DNA from: Pedobacter endophyticus
GTDB lineage: Bacteria > Bacteroidota > Bacteroidia > Sphingobacteriales > Sphingobacteriaceae
Length of the DNA stretch: 64,000 nt
Assembly: GCF_015679185.1 (NCBI RefSeq)
Contig: NZ_CP064939.1
Location: 1,426,001 to 1,490,000 of the forward strand
Direction of reading: 5' to 3'
Below are positions 52,956 through 62,402 of the stretch, in pieces. Position 1 is the first letter of the stretch. Every line of letters starts with the position of its first letter. A program made the position numbers and the translations under genes. The notes beneath the pieces were generated by a model. That model worked only from the letters and a program-made list of their open reading frames with translations. It was not told the DNA's origin and searched no databases.

Positions 52956-53801
52956 ATGATTGAAATAGGAAAATACAACGAGTTAAGGGTACTGAGCAAA
53001 ACTGAAGCTGGCCTGAACTTAACGGATGGTGATAAACTGGTGATTTTACCCTACCATTATGTACCGAAAGGGCTCGAAATTGGCGACAACGTATCGGTTT
53101 TTGTTTACATTCAAAAAGATGGCCGCTTAACAGGAACTACGCAGCAGGCTTATGCGGAAGTTGGCGACTTTGCATTTTTAAAGGTTGTTTCTGACGGCGA
53201 CGACGGCGTTTTTATGGACCTGGGCATTGATAAAGATGTTTATGTGCCCACAAGGGAGCAAAAGCGGCCGATGCAAAAAGGCTATAAATATGTGGTTTAT
53301 TTGTACGTTGATGAAAATAACGACCGCTTACTGGCGTCATCGAAATTATACGATTTTGTTGAAGAAGAGCACTTCGATTTTGAAGAAGGCGACGAGGTTA
53401 GTTTACTCATTACGGAGGAAACGGACCTGGGCTTTAATGCAATAATAAACAACACGTATATCGGCCTGTTGTACCACAACGAGGTTTTTGATAATATTCA
53501 GGTTGGCGACCAACGCAAAGGCTGGATTAAAAAAATCCGCGTGGAGGGCAAAATAGACTTGACTTTGCAACCGAGTGGTTATGGCCATATCCTTGATTCG
53601 AAGGAAATGATTTTGAAGGAATTGAAGAGAAATGGTGGCATAATTGAGTTGGGCGATAAAAGTTCTCCTGAGGAAATTTATCACCGCTTTCAGATCAGTA
53701 AAAGTGCATTCAAGAAAACGATCGGTTCACTTTACAAGGAACGCCTGATTGTACTTTCTGACGATTCTATAAGGTTGCTTAGCGAGGATGAAGCTGAGTA
53801 G
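52956..53801 (+). CDS. CvfB-like S1 RNA-binding protein
   Basis: A 281-residue protein like Staphylococcus CvfB and Bacillus YitL: three tandem S1-type beta barrels (about 1-65, 70-140, 145-210) and a C-terminal winged helix (GGIIELGDKSSPEEIYHRFQ, then ISKSAFKKTIGSLYKERLIV). The second barrel includes AFLKVVSDGDDGVFMDLGID. It would bind RNA and has been linked to virulence gene control in Firmicutes. ATG at 52956 is chosen over a TTG at 52944 because it gives the typical MIEIGKYNEL start. A heptamer repeat tract starts at its stop. Confidence 0.88.
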   Translation: MIEIGKYNELRVLSKTEAGLNLTDGDKLVILPYHYVPKGLEIGDNVSVFVYIQKDGRLTGTTQQAYAEVGDFAFLKVVSDGDDGVFMDLGIDKDVYVPTREQKRPMQKGYKYVVYLYVDENNDRLLASSKLYDFVEEEHFDFEEGDEVSLLITEETDLGFNAIINNTYIGLLYHNEVFDNIQVGDQRKGWIKKIRVEGKIDLTLQPSGYGHILDSKEMILKELKRNGGIIELGDKSSPEEIYHRFQISKSAFKKTIGSLYKERLIVLSDDSIRLLSEDEAE

Positions 53802-53979
53802 GTTAAAGGCTAAAGGGTCCGAAAGTCCGAAAGTCGGAGGTCCGAAGATAAGGCTGGAAAAAAAGCTGAAAGCTCAAAGGTAAAGCTAAAAGCGGAAAGA
53901 CTAAAGCCGAAAGCGCAAAGAATAAAGCTGAAAGCGCAAAGACTAAAGCTGCAAGTTCAAAGACTAAAGCTAAAAGACG
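53801..53979. repeat. Heptamer-periodic array (NNNAAAG)
   Basis: Roughly twenty seven-base units such as CTGAAAG, CGCAAAG, ACTAAAG and CTCAAAG follow the stop codon of the S1 protein gene without a gap. The phase is kept with occasional slips. The translated peptide (K, A, S rich) has no start or family, so it is repeat DNA. Confidence 0.85.
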
Positions 53980-54523
53980 AACACGGAGCGGGCGAAGCGG
54001 AATGAAACTAATATTCGATATTCCACCTTTTCCGTGCATTCCGTCTTTCCGTGGCAAAAACACAGCTATAATAACTGTCATCCGATAGTGGTCTGAGCCT
54101 GTTTACTCCCTGTCCGTTCGGTCAGGCGGTCGTTACCGCCAGTTTCTTGGTTAGTGACTGAACGACAACATGAGTATGGACTAGGCAGATGAATGGAACA
54201 GCAACTGTGAACGGTCGACAGCCTACCATTGGCGTTTTCGTCATTGCGAATCGATTTTTCATCGATTGAAGCAATCTCATTAGCGATTTTCACAGAATAG
54301 ATTGCTTTCCCGAAAAATCGAGACAGGCTATGCCTCGCAATAACGACCGCTTCAAAAAAGTAATGTTAATGCGCTCGCTTTAGGGTTCCCACCTTCGCGG
54401 GAATGACAATCGCCTTAAAAACGCCACTCCGATCTATTTTGCAGCTAAATACTAAAACTTAGGGTATTACTGCCAGAGGCAAAAAGAGTTGCCACGGAAG
54501 CACACAGAATACGAAACCGATAC
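53980..54523. other. Intergenic remainder with dispersed repeats
   Basis: 54239-54345 is a relative of the GTCATTGCGA...CTCGCAATAACG repeat. GTTGCCACGGAAGCAC at 54487 and TCCGTGGCAAAAACAC at 54050 are words that recur at 59007 and 59083. No gene. Confidence 0.6.
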
Positions 54524-55192
54524 TTAATTCAATCTAAATTTTTCATTTTGAACATTTACTACATTCGATGCATAAATTATGGCAACGATCATTATTCCGA
54601 TTAAAACTGCAAGGATGATTTGCAGCGTAGAATAGATCTTGGTGCCGGAAACGAATATTCTCGAATCCTTAATCAATTCGTCGCCCACTTCAGATTGAAT
54701 TTTTATGAGTGCAGAGAGTTTGTTTAATGTTGCTGTAGAGGCTTGTCGCCCGCTCGATTGGTAGATTTTATCTCCGTCTGCAACGCTAAGGTTCAGTACC
54801 TTCTTTTCAATTTGATTTTGAACCGTCAACGCTTTTTTCAAATCACCAAGAAATTTTTTCTCCTCATTTACCAATAATGTCTTCTCGTATTTCGTAATTA
54901 CCGAGTCTATTTTATTATTATAGCCAGTAATTTTCGAGATTTCGGTAGAAGGGTGCCCGAAATTGTTTGCAAAGGCATCTTGAAACACCGTATTTTTTAA
55001 ATAGAGGTTTTCTGCAACGAAAAACAAATCTATAGCGGGCACCAGCCGATCCTGATACATCGATACGAACGATTCGTTTATTTTAGCTACACTTTTATCC
55101 TCCAGAAACCGAATGAGCAGGATGCAACACATAATACAAAAGAGAAGAAAAGCTATTTTTATCTTGTTTTTAAGTGCAAAGGCGAATTTCAT
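54524..55192 (-). CDS. Membrane protein with a four-helix-bundle MCP sensor domain
   Basis: A 222-residue protein with two transmembrane helices (IKIAFLLFCIMCCILLIRFL at 11-30 and IILAVLIGIMIVAIIYASNV near 190-210). Between them is an all-helical periplasmic domain of the 4HB_MCP type (INESFVSMYQDRLVPAIDLF to ALIKIQSEVGDELI). No cytoplasmic HAMP, kinase or chemotaxis signalling domain follows; only a dozen residues extend inside. So the protein senses or tethers but cannot signal alone. No partner gene is adjacent. Confidence 0.83.
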   Translation of the reverse strand: MKFAFALKNKIKIAFLLFCIMCCILLIRFLEDKSVAKINESFVSMYQDRLVPAIDLFFVAENLYLKNTVFQDAFANNFGHPSTEISKITGYNNKIDSVITKYEKTLLVNEEKKFLGDLKKALTVQNQIEKKVLNLSVADGDKIYQSSGRQASTATLNKLSALIKIQSEVGDELIKDSRIFVSGTKIYSTLQIILAVLIGIMIVAIIYASNVVNVQNEKFRLN

Positions 55193-55322
55193 GATGTTGG
55201 TTTGGTTAGCGATTTCAAAAGCTTCAATAGATTAAAGATCTATAATTAAATGGGTCATGATTACAAATCTTGACCAGCAAAACGGCTAAAAGCTGCGCTC
55301 AGAATGAAGCACCTTCTTCTAT

Positions 55323-56756
55323 TTAAAAATAATCTTCTTGCGCTGTTTTAGCAAAAAGTTGCGGAGCGAAATTGACTAAATATAGCTCTTTTTTTGCTCT
55401 TGTGACAGCGGTGTACAGCCATCGCAAAAAATCGAGGTCGATCATTTCTTCGGTGAGATAGCCTTGATCGGTAAAAACTGCGTCCCACTGCCCACCCTGT
55501 GCCTTATGGCAAGTAACCGCATAGGCAAACTTTATTTGCAGCGCATTATAAAAAGGGTCTTGTTTAATGGCAAGCATCCGTTCTCGTTTGTTGCTAATGT
55601 GTTCATAATCTTCGTTTAGTCCATCAAAAAGCTTTTTATTTTGTTCGTAAGGCAAATTTGCCGATTCTAAGTTCAGGGTATCGAGCATTACTTTGCAACT
55701 AATTTGCCCGGCTGCCGGAAAATCCATAAACTCCAACGTGGCGTCGGCAAAGCGGAAACCATAGCGTTCTTCTTCTCCACGTACCCTGATCACCTTAGCC
55801 ATGTCTCCATTGGCGATAAAAGCAGTCTCTTCGTTTTCGGGCAACCAAAAATAATTGTTACGCACCACCATCACCTGATCGCCGCCTGTAAGCTCCTCTT
55901 CGCGATAGAGCAACCGTGCTCTGATTTGCTGATTGTAAATGTTGGCTGATTTATTTGAACGGCAAACCACCAAAGTGTTTTCCATTCCGAACTTCCGATA
56001 AGCATACTCCAACCCTTCAACCAAACGGGCACCCGCCATGTTGTAAATATCGTTGTAGTTTTTAGTGAGAAACTTTGGCAAGGGGTTTTCAGGATTTTTG
56101 GAAATTTGATTCCGCAGCATGGTTGCATTGGCCAAAATGCCCGATTTTTTTTCTTGTCGCACCACCTCCTTTAATTCAATTGAGGTAACCGTCAGGGCAA
56201 ACTTATCCTTTATATAGGTTTCGTTTAAGGCCGGGCTATCTACACTGCCAACGGGTGGTAATTGCGCAGTATCGCCCACAAACAAAAGGAAACAGTTTTT
56301 ATCGTTGTAAACAAACTCCAACAGATCTCTCAAAATTGATGAGCCTGTTTCATTGTACTCGTCGGAAATCATCGAAGCCTCGTCGATAATAAACAAGGTG
56401 TTCTCACTTAAGTTAGGCGCAAGTTGAAACTGCATTTCGGGCGATGCTGCAGAGCGCTTTCTATAAATTCTTTTATGAATGGTAAGTGCTTTTCGGTTTG
56501 CATATTGGCTCATTACCTTGGCCGCACGGCCTGTCGGCGCCAATAATTCGCTTCGTAAATTAAACTTGGTAAGCACCTTCACCAAAGCAGCAACCGATGT
56601 GGTTTTACCAGTACCGGCATAGCCTTTCAGCACAAAACAACGGTATCGATCGTCTTCCTGCAAAAACCTCGACATCCGCTCGCAAAAAAGCAACTGCTCT
56701 TTCGTTGGCGAATGTGGGTAAGATTGAGCAATAAGTTGGCTTTTATCGTTATACAT
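55323..56756 (-). CDS. RecD-like ATP-dependent DNA helicase (SF1)
   Basis: A 477-residue compact helicase: Walker A GYAGTGKTTSVAALVK, motif Ia LLAPTGRAAKVM, motif II LFIIDEASMI, motif III GDTAQLPPVG, motif V FAYAVTCHKAQGGQWDAVFT and motif VI YTAVTRAKKELYLVNF. It matches AAA_30/UvrD_C_2 RecD2-like proteins without the long N-terminal region. Likely a 5'-3' DNA helicase in repair. Its upstream region is the roughly 1 kb minisatellite, so promoter DNA may be within or at the edge of the repeats. Confidence 0.92.
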   Translation of the reverse strand: MYNDKSQLIAQSYPHSPTKEQLLFCERMSRFLQEDDRYRCFVLKGYAGTGKTTSVAALVKVLTKFNLRSELLAPTGRAAKVMSQYANRKALTIHKRIYRKRSAASPEMQFQLAPNLSENTLFIIDEASMISDEYNETGSSILRDLLEFVYNDKNCFLLFVGDTAQLPPVGSVDSPALNETYIKDKFALTVTSIELKEVVRQEKKSGILANATMLRNQISKNPENPLPKFLTKNYNDIYNMAGARLVEGLEYAYRKFGMENTLVVCRSNKSANIYNQQIRARLLYREEELTGGDQVMVVRNNYFWLPENEETAFIANGDMAKVIRVRGEEERYGFRFADATLEFMDFPAAGQISCKVMLDTLNLESANLPYEQNKKLFDGLNEDYEHISNKRERMLAIKQDPFYNALQIKFAYAVTCHKAQGGQWDAVFTDQGYLTEEMIDLDFLRWLYTAVTRAKKELYLVNFAPQLFAKTAQEDYF

Positions 56757-57732
56757 TATGTTTACTTTCTAATTTCTACACCATACAGAGATATAAAAAA
56801 ATAGTTTTTTTAACCAAGCGTTTTTGTTCTCTGTGCTATGGTTGATCTATAATTTGCTTTTTAGTTCGACCATATAGACATATAGGCCATATAGTTTTTC
56901 TTTCCAGCCTAGCTTATATGTTCTCTATGCCTATAGCGTTTACACATCCTGCGTTAGTTTTGACCATATAGACATATAGGCCATATAGTTTTTTCTTTCC
57001 AGCCTAGCTTGTGTACACATATGGTTTCTTCCCACACGCGGCTTATGTCCTGTATGCCTATATTCTCGACCCGCGTCTGCCATTAATTTAAACCATATAG
57101 GCATGTAGGGGATATAGTTTCTTCTTTTCAGCCTAGCTTATAGGTTCTCTATGCCTATATGGTTTACACATCCACCGTCAGTTTGACCATATAAACATAT
57201 AGGCCACATAGTTTCTTTCTTTTCAGCCAAGTTTATGGGTTCTCTATGCCTATATGGTTTGCACATCCCGCGTTAGTTTAACCATATAAACATATAGGCC
57301 ATATAGTTTTTTCTTTCCAGCCTAGCTTATAGGTTCTCTATGCCTATATGGTTTACACATCCACCGTCAGTTTGACCATATAGACATATAGGCCATATAG
57401 TTTTTTCTTTCCAGCCAAGTTTATAGGTTCTCTATGCCTATATGGTTTACACATCCACCGTCAGTTTGACCATATAGACATATAGGCCATATAGTTTTTT
57501 CTTTCCAGCCTAGCTTATAGGTTCTCTATGCCTATATGGTTTACACACACGCCTAATAATTTGCATCAAGAACAAATAGTTTTTTATTTCCAACCAAGCT
57601 TATATGCTCTCTATGCCTATATGGTTTACACATCCCGCGTTAGTTTGACCATATAAACATATAGGCCACATAGTTTCTTCTTTCCAACCAAGCTTATATG
57701 TTCTCTATGCCTATATGGTCAACCGCAGCTGA
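56757..57732. repeat. Minisatellite of about 94 bp units, nearly 1 kb
   Basis: Units start at about 56868, 56962, 57091, 57185, 57280, 57374, 57468 and 57647, with one degenerate unit near 57562. Period is 94-95 except for the interrupted 56962-57091 step. Each unit runs ACCATATAGACATATAGGCC, CAGCCTAGCTTATAGGTTCT, CTATGCCTATATGGTTTACA and CATCC(ACC)GTCAGTTTG. The start ACCATATA(GG)CATA and the end TATGCCTATATGGT are inverted, so each unit can form a hairpin. No gene inside. The repeats fill the gap between two minus-strand genes. Confidence 0.88.
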
Positions 57733-58872
57733 TTACAATAATAATGTTTCAATGCGATGCGCCATGACCATATTTTGCAGTTTACTCCAACTAAAAATGG
57801 TGAAATGCCCATCTTGCGAAGCCACCAAACCAATGGCCTGTGGTTGATCGTTAACAAACTGCGCTACCGAAAAATGCCTCGTTCCACCTAGTTGGCCGGG
57901 ATAGAGAATCTTATCTTCGCCACCAACAATCGGTTCTGAAAAAGCAATCTGCTCAACCGTCGGCTTGCCTTTGGCACGACCTATTTTAGCGCCAAAAGCG
58001 ATAAGGTCGAATTGTTCGTTAATTATCGTAGCACCATCTACAGCGGTTAAACCCGCCAAATGCTCCACCTCGCGACGCAATGCGCCCTGAGAGAAAATTT
58101 CGCTCTGATTGCCACTTTGCTTAGCGAGATTGGATAAGCCGCAAAACGGAGGCTTAACCAGGTATTGTATTGGATGAATGATCGATTCCTCCCATTTCGA
58201 ATCATCTTTTGGAACGATGAGCAAAGCGCCGCCGCGACCATGACTACGCATGGAAACCGAAAATTGGATCAAGATATTTATCGGATCGTTCCAACTTGCC
58301 AGAACCGTCAAATCCAACAGCGCCTTTAAAATTGGCGGGCAATCGCGGTTGGTGCACGAAGTATCGTCGACAATTCTAATTTGTTCACCTTTTAAAACAG
58401 CAACATTGGTGTATTTGCCAATGCCGTAAATCCGGCGGTGTTTAATTACGATTAGCCCCGGTTCAGAAACATCGACCACAAAGCAAAAGTTCGGAATATT
58501 TAATGTCGTTCCCCAAACATACAGCTCTCCATCTTCCTCCCAAACGCCAACGTGAATCCCCGAACGCTCTACCCCTGGAGCGATTTTGGTGAGGGTGGTT
58601 GCATTTAATGGCAACGATTTGGCAAACCTTAATGGTTTAGAAGTTTGCGAAGGCGGCAAAAAAGCGATGGAAATGCGGGGCGAATGTCCCTCCTCTTTTC
58701 GTAAGCTCGACCAAAAAGCAACATCAATTAACGCCTCAATTGTTTTTTGGTCTGGCAGTGTTGCCAAATCGAGCTCCCCCTGCGCTGCTGCATTTGCATG
58801 CAACTTAACAAAATGATGTTCAATTTTTGCCGCAACGGTATTTGCTGCCTTATAAGTGGGCTTGTAACTCAT
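57733..58872 (-). CDS. DACNV-type protein with divergent diadenylate-cyclase core
   Basis: A 379-residue protein. The N-terminal 250 residues hold the region annotated elsewhere as a probable sensor domain DACNV (FWSSLRKEEGHSPRISIAFL onward, IVIKHRRIYGIGKYTNVAVL). The C-terminal part has hallmarks of the DisA_N/DAC cyclase fold: LTAVDGATIINEQFDLIAFG with Asp279-Gly-Ala and LGGTRHFSVAQFV with Arg332-His333. In classic cyclases the second motif is RHR or RHT; here the third residue is Phe. It may make or bind a c-di-AMP-like messenger; catalysis is unproven. No effector gene is adjacent. Confidence 0.82.
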   Translation of the reverse strand: MSYKPTYKAANTVAAKIEHHFVKLHANAAAQGELDLATLPDQKTIEALIDVAFWSSLRKEEGHSPRISIAFLPPSQTSKPLRFAKSLPLNATTLTKIAPGVERSGIHVGVWEEDGELYVWGTTLNIPNFCFVVDVSEPGLIVIKHRRIYGIGKYTNVAVLKGEQIRIVDDTSCTNRDCPPILKALLDLTVLASWNDPINILIQFSVSMRSHGRGGALLIVPKDDSKWEESIIHPIQYLVKPPFCGLSNLAKQSGNQSEIFSQGALRREVEHLAGLTAVDGATIINEQFDLIAFGAKIGRAKGKPTVEQIAFSEPIVGGEDKILYPGQLGGTRHFSVAQFVNDQPQAIGLVASQDGHFTIFSWSKLQNMVMAHRIETLLL

Positions 58873-59239
58873 GTTCCGAATTTAAGCTGAATATTTCGAT
58901 TTTTGGATAGGCAAAAAGTTTGATTTTGGTAAAAAGATTTTGTGCGGGCTTAACCACAGATGCGCTCACTTTCCTGCAGGCAGCTTGGGACGACACAGAT
59001 TAAGAGTTACCACGGAAACACCGAATAAAGTTTATCACTCGCATCCAGTTAGCTAAAAACCATTTGTGGTTAAATCCAAAAGTTGCCACGGAAACACTGA
59101 AACCACGGAAAGAAAGTGGTTCATTTTGCTTTGGTGCTTCTGTGGAAAAAAAAATAAAAACCTATGTTTATGCTTTTTTAAACGGTTTAATTCTTTTGTG
59201 GGCTACAATTGCGGTTAATACGTAAAAAACGCTATTTTT
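58873..59239. other. Intergenic region (367 bp) with dispersed words and a promoter
   Basis: GTTACCACGGAAACACCG near 59007 and GTTGCCACGGAAACACTG near 59083 are copies of a word also present at 54487. The right end is the promoter at 59209-59240. No gene. Confidence 0.6.
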
Positions 59240-59240
59240 G
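59209..59240 (+). promoter_or_regulatory. Promoter of the DUF3822-rsmD unit, leaderless
   Basis: TTG at 59209-59211, 21 bases, then TATTTTTG (TAnnTTTG) at 59233-59240. The ATG at 59246 begins six bases later, so the mRNA should start on or beside it. A GTG at 59240 that would extend the protein lies inside the -7 element and cannot be the start. Confidence 0.6.
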
Positions 59241-59245
59241 TGTCA

Positions 59246-60052
59246 ATGAGCAACAACAGCCTCTTATTGGTCGACCCGAAATTCAAACCTGATTCATCAG
59301 TGGATTGCCATTTATTGTTGAAGATAACCAATGATAGCTTTTCTTACGCCATCGTTAATAAAGACACGGAGCAGATTCATGTTATTTTCGATAAACAAGG
59401 TTCGGAAAATATTGAGTTCGATTTGAAATCTGCATTCGAAACCGATAGCTACCTGTCGCAAAAATACGGCACCATAAAAGCAGCGGTACATACTCAAAAT
59501 TTTGTTTTCATTCCTGATGATTGGTTCAACGCAGATAACCTTTCTGTTTACTCGCATTTTCTCAGGGCCGACGGAAAAATCAATAGCAAACACCACCGCG
59601 AACAGGGTTTTAATACGCTCTTTATATTAGCTAATAAAATTGAGGATAACCTGCCTGCAGGTACGGTTATTTTCCCTCAATCGTCGCCCCTATTGGCGCT
59701 GTCTAATCATATCTCAGGCGATGCGCTATTGATTGACTTCACTGCATCATCTTTCAATGTATTGTATGCCAGGCAAGGGAAAACCAATTTTCAAAACCAT
59801 TACGAAGCCGAAAACACCGACGAATTTAATTACTTCCTATTGCTCATTATCGAGCAACTGGGCTTAGATGAGTCCGTTCCAGTATATCTGCAGGGCATTA
59901 TTGATGAGGATGACAACAATTACAAAACCTTGCTAAAATATTTCAATAACCTGTATTTCTTTCTTCCTGCCGGAAAACAAAACAGTGAACTTTTAGACGA
60001 TATGCCTAAGCACTATTTCAGCGGACTACTTGCCTTGGATTTATGCGAATAA
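59246..60052 (+). CDS. DUF3822 protein
   Basis: A 268-residue protein of the DUF3822 family found next to rsmD and coaD across Bacteroidota. The layout suggests an actin/ASKHA-like fold of two related halves: CHLLLKITNDSFSYAIVNKD near the start and GDALLIDFTASSFNVLYARQ near residue 155. Function unknown; the location suggests a role in ribosome or cofactor biology. ATG at 59246 is chosen on promoter grounds. It overlaps rsmD by ten bases. Confidence 0.87.
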   Translation: MSNNSLLLVDPKFKPDSSVDCHLLLKITNDSFSYAIVNKDTEQIHVIFDKQGSENIEFDLKSAFETDSYLSQKYGTIKAAVHTQNFVFIPDDWFNADNLSVYSHFLRADGKINSKHHREQGFNTLFILANKIEDNLPAGTVIFPQSSPLLALSNHISGDALLIDFTASSFNVLYARQGKTNFQNHYEAENTDEFNYFLLLIIEQLGLDESVPVYLQGIIDEDDNNYKTLLKYFNNLYFFLPAGKQNSELLDDMPKHYFSGLLALDLCE

Positions 60053-60588
60053 TTGGTGGTAAATTAAAAGGTATCCGCTTGCAGCCGCCTGCAAATTTGC
60101 CTGTGCGCCCAACAACCGACATGGCCAAAGAGGCGCTTTTTAACATTTTGAACAATAGATTTGATTTTGAAAATTGCGCCGTGCTCGATTTATTTTGCGG
60201 CACCGGAAACCTGACTTTCGAGTTTGCCTCGCGTGGCGCAGAAAGTGTTTTAGCCATCGACATGGATTATGGCTGCGTAAACTGGGTTAAAACCACCGCA
60301 AAAAAATATGAATTTAATCAAGTCGATGTTCGTAAAGGCGATGTTTTCAAGCTTTTAAAACAGATGACTGGCAATTACGATCTTATCTTTGCCGATCCTC
60401 CGTACAACATGCCCAATATTCCACAAATTCCGGTTATGGTGAAAGAACAGCAACTGCTCAAGCCCGACGGCCTTTTAGTTGTAGAGCATCAAAGCAACAT
60501 GAAACTAAATAGCCAGCCGGGCTACACAGAAACCCGCAAGTACGGAAACTCATCGTTTAGTTTTTTCGAGTACCTGGCCGCTGATTGA
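60043..60588 (+). CDS. rsmD: 16S rRNA (guanine(966)-N2)-methyltransferase
   Basis: A 181-residue Rossmann methyltransferase. RIIGGKLKGIRLQPP at the start is the family signature; VRPTTDMAKEALFNIL, the SAM site VLDLFCGTGNLTFEFA and the catalytic NPPY-type motif DLIFADPPYNMP follow. It methylates G966 of 16S rRNA during 30S assembly. The ten-base overlap with DUF3822 implies coupled translation. Normal length. Confidence 0.94.
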   Translation: MRIIGGKLKGIRLQPPANLPVRPTTDMAKEALFNILNNRFDFENCAVLDLFCGTGNLTFEFASRGAESVLAIDMDYGCVNWVKTTAKKYEFNQVDVRKGDVFKLLKQMTGNYDLIFADPPYNMPNIPQIPVMVKEQQLLKPDGLLVVEHQSNMKLNSQPGYTETRKYGNSSFSFFEYLAAD

Positions 60589-60656
60589 TTTTAAAAATCA
60601 AAGCCTTTTTCTGCTGCTCACAAGCCTTTAAACTTTCTCCTTTCCAGTTAAAAATC

Positions 60657-60664
60657 TATATTTG
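60657..60664 (+). promoter_or_regulatory. Putative -7 element immediately before coaD
   Basis: TATATTTG fits TAnnTTTG and lies five bases before the coaD ATG (60669), again implying a leaderless mRNA. The -33 region shows only TTTC, so this is weaker than the promoter at 59209. Confidence 0.4.
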
Positions 60665-60668
60665 AGTT

Positions 60669-61130
60669 ATGAAGATAGCGCTATTTCCAGGTTCATTTGA
60701 TCCGATAACCATCGCCCATGTAAACATATTGCAGCGTGCCACTCCCCTATTCGATAAAATCGTAATTGGCATCGGGTTAAATAGCGCTAAGCAAAACTTC
60801 CTCACGGCCGAACAGCGTTTACAGATCCTTGAAACGGTTTTTAAGGGCTATCAAAATATCGAAATCCAAACTTACGAGGGCCTAACCGTTAATTTCTGTA
60901 GAAAAATTAAGGCCACCTATATGGTTCGCGGAATCCGGTCGGCATCCGATTTTGAGTACGAACGTGCCATTGCTCAAATCAACCAAACCATGATGCCCGA
61001 TGTAGAGACTATTCTGCTTTTGAGCAAACCAGAATATTCAGCCATCAGCTCAACAATCGTTCGCGACATTTTACGAAATCACGGCGATGTAAGTCCGTTT
61101 GTCCCAAAAGAAGCACTGAACTTTTTATAA
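60669..61130 (+). CDS. coaD: Pantetheine-phosphate adenylyltransferase
   Basis: A 153-residue nucleotidyltransferase of coenzyme A synthesis: phosphopantetheine plus ATP to dephospho-CoA. FPGSFDPITIAHVNILQRA carries the T/HxGH-type active-site residues; FCRKIKATYMVRGIRSASDF and the ISSTIVRDILRNHGDVS motif bind ATP. All family residues are present and the length is typical. It follows rsmD by 80 bases with its own possible promoter. Confidence 0.95.
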   Translation: MKIALFPGSFDPITIAHVNILQRATPLFDKIVIGIGLNSAKQNFLTAEQRLQILETVFKGYQNIEIQTYEGLTVNFCRKIKATYMVRGIRSASDFEYERAIAQINQTMMPDVETILLLSKPEYSAISSTIVRDILRNHGDVSPFVPKEALNFL

Positions 61131-61300
61131 AAACGACGCCAAATAAATTTCTTTTCCTTTCCTATGTAACGTTTTAAAAAATCGGTTACCAATTGAGTAA
61201 ATAATTTAAACATCGCGACTCGAATGGCAGATTTTTTATACCACGTTTACATTTCCTTTCTCAATCAAAAGTTTACTTATTTAGCTAATTAAACGCATTT

Positions 61301-61804
61301 GTGGAACGAATTGAGACCATATTTTTATCGCTGATCAATCAGCATAAAGGGATTATACATAAAGTTTCTAAAATGTATATGAACGATGTTGAAGACCAGC
61401 GAGATTTGTTTCAGGAGATTGTTATGCAGCTTTGGAAAGCCTATCCCACCTTCAAGGGAAACAGCAAATTCTCAACCTGGATGTATCGCGTCGCCTTAAA
61501 TACTGCATTAATATATTTTAAAAAAGACAATCGAAAGGTAGATAAAACTCCGCTCGATGAAAACGTCGACATCGTTGATGTAAACGAAAGCGATGCCAGG
61601 GAAGAAAAACTGGCCTATCTCTACAAAGCCGTTCAGCAGTTAAACCCAGTTGAAAAAGCATTGATTTTTCTCTTTCTCGAAAATCAGTCGCATAGAGAAA
61701 TCGCCGAAAACCTGGGCATCAGCGAGATAAATGCAAGGGTAAAACTCAACAGAACCAAAGAAAAATTACAGCTCATTATAAAGAAAAACGGTTATGAATT
61801 TTGA
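61301..61804 (+). CDS. ECF-type sigma-70 factor (GTG start)
   Basis: A 167-residue extracytoplasmic-function sigma factor. Region 2 (about 10-80) includes DQRDLFQEIVMQLWKAYPTF and KFSTWMYRVALNTALIYFKK; region 4 (about 110-165) includes LNPVEKALIFLFLENQSHRE and IAENLGISEINARVKLNRTK. The start is GTG at 61301, which gives the family's usual length. It overlaps the next gene by 11 bases, the usual place of an anti-sigma factor. Target promoters are unknown. Confidence 0.92.
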   Translation: MERIETIFLSLINQHKGIIHKVSKMYMNDVEDQRDLFQEIVMQLWKAYPTFKGNSKFSTWMYRVALNTALIYFKKDNRKVDKTPLDENVDIVDVNESDAREEKLAYLYKAVQQLNPVEKALIFLFLENQSHREIAENLGISEINARVKLNRTKEKLQLIIKKNGYEF

Positions 61805-62402
61805 CGAAATAAAAAGCGAATGGAATGCTGAAGATGGCGAAAAAACCAGCGTTTCTGAAAATATGCTCAAAATAAAGCAAGCCAGAACGCCCGTTGATAC
61901 CATCAGAAACAAAATGAAACATGAGTTTTTTTACCAGGTTCTGGTACTTATATTAATGGCATTTGTGCCGTACCTATTCAATTTCTCGGCGCATAGCACC
62001 ACGGCTTATCTTGCCTTTTATGCCGTAACCTGCGGCTTCAGCGCCTATTACTTTTTTAAGTTTTACAGGTTCTATAAAAACTCGTACGATATGAGTATGG
62101 ACAGCCGAAAAAATATTCTTTGGTTTTATTATGAAATGAAACTGAATATCGAGCTTTATAAGGCGCTAACCTACATTATTGCCTTTATCGGAATCGCCTT
62201 TCTTGCCACCCTTCTATTTATCGAAAAATTTTATGTTTTTAATAAGATCGTAAGCAAGCTTTCTACTTTTTATTTACTCGTAAACTGCTTTGTAACCATT
62301 TTGTTTATTGGCGTAATTACCGAACTCTGGGCTTGGTATTACTACGGAAAACATTTAAAAAAAGTTAAAAAAATAGTCGATGAACTCGATTCTGAGGTTT
62401 AG
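61794..62402 (+). CDS. Membrane protein downstream of the ECF sigma factor (anti-sigma candidate)
   Basis: A 202-residue protein with a soluble N-terminal helix (FDEIKSEWNAEDGEKTSVSE then NMLKIKQARTPV) and four hydrophobic stretches (FYQVLVLILMAFVPYLFNFS, AYLAFYAVTCGFSAYYFFKF, LTYIIAFIGIAFLATLLFI, LVNCFVTILFIGVITELWAW). No zinc-binding anti-sigma signature is seen. The 11-base overlap and position make it a likely regulator of the sigma factor, as in many Bacteroidota pairs; this is inference. Confidence 0.8.
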   Translation: MNFDEIKSEWNAEDGEKTSVSENMLKIKQARTPVDTIRNKMKHEFFYQVLVLILMAFVPYLFNFSAHSTTAYLAFYAVTCGFSAYYFFKFYRFYKNSYDMSMDSRKNILWFYYEMKLNIELYKALTYIIAFIGIAFLATLLFIEKFYVFNKIVSKLSTFYLLVNCFVTILFIGVITELWAWYYYGKHLKKVKKIVDELDSEV

